NCBI GenBank assembly: GCA_964443025.1
Contig: CAYUEL010000027.1
Span: forward strand, 1-19,227
Length of the DNA: 19,227 nucleotides
Reading direction: 5' to 3'
Source of the DNA: JAJFKJ01 sp964443025
Lineage (GTDB): Bacteria > Pseudomonadota > Gammaproteobacteria > JABCZS01
Part shown: piece after piece, positions 16,812 to 19,227 of the stretch
How the letters are laid out: each line of letters starts with the position of its first letter
How positions within the stretch are numbered: position 1 is the stretch's first letter
The notes under the pieces: model-generated
Databases searched by the model: none
What the model was told of the DNA's origin: nothing
The model's input: only the letters and a program-made list of their open reading frames with translations
Made by a program: the position numbers and the translations under genes

Positions 16812-16985
16812 ATGGACGCAAAACATTTCAAATCTGAACTGCTTGCAATTGAGAAAAAATTGGAACAAGTTCGTCTAGGTGAAGGGATTGGCAAACGCCA
16901 GGCTCGCAACCTTTACTTCGAACTTCAACGTGTGGCTCGTCAGTATGAAGCCGCTCAAGCGATTGCCGCTCGGGAAGCAAGCTGA
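16812..16985 (+). CDS. Small conserved-looking helical protein of unknown function
   Basis: This 57-residue protein begins MDAKHFKSELLAIEKKLEQV and ends AIAAREAS. It is highly charged and predicted helical throughout, with a heptad-like first half and an Arg/Gln-rich second half, so a coiled-coil or nucleic-acid-associated role is conceivable; no function is assigned. AGGA (16801-16804) lies seven bases before the ATG, and a promoter sits just upstream, so it looks independently transcribed from ligA. An upstream in-frame ATG at 16773 would add 13 residues but lies before the predicted transcription start. Its stop is 13 bases from the stop of the convergent minus-strand gene. Confidence 0.7.
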   Translation: MDAKHFKSELLAIEKKLEQVRLGEGIGKRQARNLYFELQRVARQYEAAQAIAAREAS

Positions 16986-16998
16986 GATATCTGCTTCT

Positions 16999-17550
16999 TC
17001 ACTGACTAATTTTTCTTACAATGCGATTTTCCGCATCAGTATCTATGCTATTCGTTAAAGAAGGTGTATCCATCTGACCTAAAAAAGGTGATGTAAAAAA
17101 TGTTTTTTCAGAACCTTTATTTTTTGCATAAGAAGCCTTATCGTTATTAGCCGCTTCAAGCAATAGAGTTAATCCACGAGCTTTATCTGTTTTTTGTTCT
17201 TCTTGATTCTGCAGGCTTGTGAGAGAGTGATTCGTGAAAGAATGACTTGGATATTCTTCCCCTATGGTGTGTAGTGCCCGAAGAGATTGCTGAATATAGA
17301 TTAATAGGTCATTGGCTGCTTCAGTGGTTTTAAGCTCAGCGCGAAATGACATGTCATGCCAATAAGAATGCGCCCTCTCACCATATTTATTTAACGATTT
17401 ATGTTGATCTGTGTTAAACGCGAGAATGTAATAATTCAAGATCTTATTAATTTTAGGGTCTGCAGTAATATACACGCGATTACCTGAAAGTTTCATTGCG
17501 TTACTTGCCGTTAAAATCAGGTCTGCTATTTTTTTAACTTCCCCAGTCAT
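16999..17550 (-). CDS. Unrecognised hypothetical protein
   Basis: This 183-residue protein has no domain I recognise. A mostly helical first 110 residues (MTGEVKKIADLILTASNAMK, then AANDLLIYIQQSLRALHTIG) is followed by a Ser/Thr/Asn-rich, probably disordered C-terminus ending RIVRKISQ. No signal peptide or membrane segment is visible. GGAG (complement of 17557-17560) lies six bases before the ATG, a strong sign that the gene is real. It lies alone and antisense between ligA and truA, interrupting the otherwise forward housekeeping genes, which suggests a later insertion. A small secreted effector is possible but unsupported. Confidence 0.72.
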   Translation of the reverse strand: MTGEVKKIADLILTASNAMKLSGNRVYITADPKINKILNYYILAFNTDQHKSLNKYGERAHSYWHDMSFRAELKTTEAANDLLIYIQQSLRALHTIGEEYPSHSFTNHSLTSLQNQEEQKTDKARGLTLLLEAANNDKASYAKNKGSEKTFFTSPFLGQMDTPSLTNSIDTDAENRIVRKISQ

Positions 17551-17643
17551 AAAACACTCCTTGTCTCGTAATAAAAAAACACCCTAAAACCCTAGCATAG
17601 TTTTCTATGGAAAGGCAATTGACAAAAATGGTATCATTCTCTG

Positions 17644-18438
17644 ATGCGATACGCCCTTGGTTTACAATACGATGGAACCCATTTTCATGGGTATCAAGCC
17701 CAAGGCCATGACGGTCTTCGGACGGTTCAAGGATCTTTGGACTTTGCCTTAAGCCAGGTGGCAGATGGCCCTATTATATCGACTTGTGCGGGTCGCACGG
17801 ATGCCGGGGTTCATGCCGCAGGCCAAGTGGTTCACTTTGATACCGAGGCGCAGCGGGCAGATCACGCCTGGTTGATGGGCACGAATAGCCATCTTCCAGA
17901 GGATGTCTCTGTCACTTGGGTAAAAGCCGTGCCTGAAGATTTTCATGCTCGGTATAACGCCATTGCGAGGCGCTACCGTTATACGATTTATAATGCCCCT
18001 CATCGCCAAGCGCTACAAAGCCGATTTGCCACCTGGTATCGTCGGCCGCTTGATGTTGCCAAGATGCATCAAGCCGCGCAAAGCTTATTGGGGGAGTATG
18101 ACTTTTCAGCGTTTCGAGGCGTAGGGTGTCAGTCTAAGTCGCCAGTGCGCGAGGTTCAAGCTATTTCCCTTCAGCGCTGCGGGGATCAGGTTATCATGAA
18201 TATCCAGGCAAACGCGTTTGTATACCACATGGTCCGTAATATCATTGGGGCGTTATTGGAAGTAGGGGCCGGCGAACGGCCCATTGAATGGATTCAGACC
18301 CTTTTGGCGTCAAAGGATCGTACACAAGCGGGGATAACCGCTTTGGCTCAGGGATTAAGTCTCGTTGCCATAAGCTACCCATCACGCTACAATATCCCCT
18401 CATCCTTTGAGGAACACAACGCTCATGAGCTGGTTTAA
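17644..18438 (+). CDS. truA: tRNA pseudouridine(38-40) synthase TruA
   Basis: TruA converts uridines 38-40 in the anticodon stem-loop of many tRNAs to pseudouridine. The 264-residue length is normal. The N-terminus MRYALGLQYDGTHFHGYQ is typical, and the catalytic Asp53 lies in CAGRTDAGVHAAGQVVHFD. YNAIARRYRYTIYN and VYHMVRNIIGALLEVG are further family motifs. There is no clear ribosome binding site before the ATG, and a TTGACA at 17619-17624 lacks a matching -10. Codon use differs from the neighbours: only 4 of 19 Arg codons are CGT and GCC is common for Ala. The gene overlaps accD by 14 bases, with no trpF between them. Confidence 0.97.
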   Translation: MRYALGLQYDGTHFHGYQAQGHDGLRTVQGSLDFALSQVADGPIISTCAGRTDAGVHAAGQVVHFDTEAQRADHAWLMGTNSHLPEDVSVTWVKAVPEDFHARYNAIARRYRYTIYNAPHRQALQSRFATWYRRPLDVAKMHQAAQSLLGEYDFSAFRGVGCQSKSPVREVQAISLQRCGDQVIMNIQANAFVYHMVRNIIGALLEVGAGERPIEWIQTLLASKDRTQAGITALAQGLSLVAISYPSRYNIPSSFEEHNAHELV

Positions 18439-19227
18439 AAAGTTAATCCCTTCTCGTATACGCAAAGACAGCGCGCATAAAAAGCGTGGGGTCCCAGAAG
18501 GCGTTTGGACACAATGCACTTCATGTCAGGCGGTACTTTACCGTGCTGAATTAGAACGAAACCTGGAAGTGTGCCCTAAGTGCGAGCATCATATTCGACT
18601 GAGCGGACGTGCACGCTTAGAGTATTTCTTCGATGCCAATACAATGGAAGAATTAGGTACCTATATTGAACCTGAAGATCGTTTAAAGTTCCGCGATAGT
18701 AAGAAATACAAAGATCGTTTAAGTGCTGCGCAAAAAGCAACCGGTGAAAAAGATGCATTGATCGCAGGTAAAGGATTACTTGAAGGATTGCCCATGGTTG
18801 CCGTTGCATTTGATTTTAATTTTATTGGCGGATCCATGGGCGCGGCCGTAGGTGAAAAGTTTGTGATAGCAGTAGATGCAGCGATGCAATACCGATTACC
18901 GTTTGTGTGCTTTTCAACCAGTGGTGGTGCACGCATGCAAGAAGCGGTGATATCGTTATTGCAAATGGCTAAAACATCGGCTGCATTAGCGCGATTAGGT
19001 CAAGTAAATTTACCCTATGTATGCGTGTTAACAGATCCTACGTACGGTGGCGTTTCTGCAAGTTTAGCGATGTTGGGTGATATTAACATTGCGGAACCTC
19101 GTGCGATGATTGGTTTTACCGGTCCGCGCGTGATCGAACAAACAGTGCGTCAAACATTGCCTGAAGGATTCCAAACAGCAGAATTTTTATTGGATCATGG
19201 TTTTGTTGATATGATCGTTGATAGACG
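18425..19227 (+). CDS. accD: Acetyl-CoA carboxylase carboxyltransferase beta subunit AccD (3' end outside window)
   Basis: AccD forms, with AccA, the carboxyltransferase that moves CO2 from biotin-BCCP to acetyl-CoA, the first committed step of fatty-acid synthesis. The 267 codons present cover most of the usual ~300 residues. The N-terminal zinc ribbon has Cys31, Cys34, Cys50 and Cys53 (WTQCTSCQAVLY, VCPKCEHHIRL). Crotonase-fold motifs follow, including FIGGSMGAAVGEKF, CFSTSGGARMQEA and DPTYGGVSASLAMLGD, whose Gly-rich turns line the acyl-CoA site. The ATG at 18425 lies within the end of truA, so translation is probably coupled. Composition becomes more AT-rich after about residue 60, unlike truA. 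Confidence 0.97.
   Translation, partial: MSWFKKLIPSRIRKDSAHKKRGVPEGVWTQCTSCQAVLYRAELERNLEVCPKCEHHIRLSGRARLEYFFDANTMEELGTYIEPEDRLKFRDSKKYKDRLSAAQKATGEKDALIAGKGLLEGLPMVAVAFDFNFIGGSMGAAVGEKFVIAVDAAMQYRLPFVCFSTSGGARMQEAVISLLQMAKTSAALARLGQVNLPYVCVLTDPTYGGVSASLAMLGDINIAEPRAMIGFTGPRVIEQTVRQTLPEGFQTAEFLLDHGFVDMIVDR

Noticed and set aside
17619..17650. Promoter for truA based on a perfect TTGACA.
   Set aside because: No -10 box at a usable distance; TATCAT lies only seven bases away and the proper position falls inside truA.

Overview
The window looks like a chromosome segment of a host-associated, probably intracellular gammaproteobacterium, most like the Legionellales (Legionella, Coxiella, Berkiella-type lineages). 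Two things suggest this. The gammaproteobacterial housekeeping block smc-zipA-ligA is present, together with truA-accD. It sits beside about 9 kb of AT-rich genes for proteins rich in eukaryote-like domains (ankyrin, OTU, Sel1, RAP-like). No phylogeny could be run, so the placement is inference.

Positions 1-9930 form an accessory, effector-like region. It opens with the 3' end of an unknown gene (1-126). Next comes a 935-residue protein joining ankyrin-like repeats, a Pro/Gln linker, an HExxH zinc-protease motif, a coiled-coil region and an OTU-type cysteine protease (263-3070). Two adjacent genes (3132-5480 and 5510-6688) share a domain with a GHVS...NC pattern that I interpret as a possible circularly permuted papain-like fold; the first copy carries about seven ankyrin repeats. 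A helical protein ending in a RAP/PD-(D/E)XK-like domain (6801-8225) and a Sel1-repeat protein (8297-9175) follow. An unrecognised minus-strand gene (9172-9930) meets the Sel1 gene tail to tail, with overlapping stop codons. Good sigma70-type promoters, each with an 18-base spacer, precede the first large gene, the RAP-like gene and the Sel1 gene.

Positions 10081-10431 hold a small XRE/HigA-type antitoxin-like regulator with a palindrome over its own -10 box and no toxin beside it. Positions 10558-16690 are the chromosome-maintenance operon smc (condensin), zipA (division) and ligA (NAD+ DNA ligase). The ligA reading frame is interrupted by ten Ns, which look like a scaffold-joining artefact rather than a real gap.

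Positions 16691-19227 hold a 57-residue small protein with its own promoter, an unrecognised minus-strand gene (16999-17550), truA, and an accD that overlaps truA and runs off the window. The trpF gene often found between truA and accD in gammaproteobacteria is absent. No tRNA, rRNA, CRISPR array, insertion sequence or convincing intrinsic terminator was seen, and no stretch over 300 bases lacks a gene.
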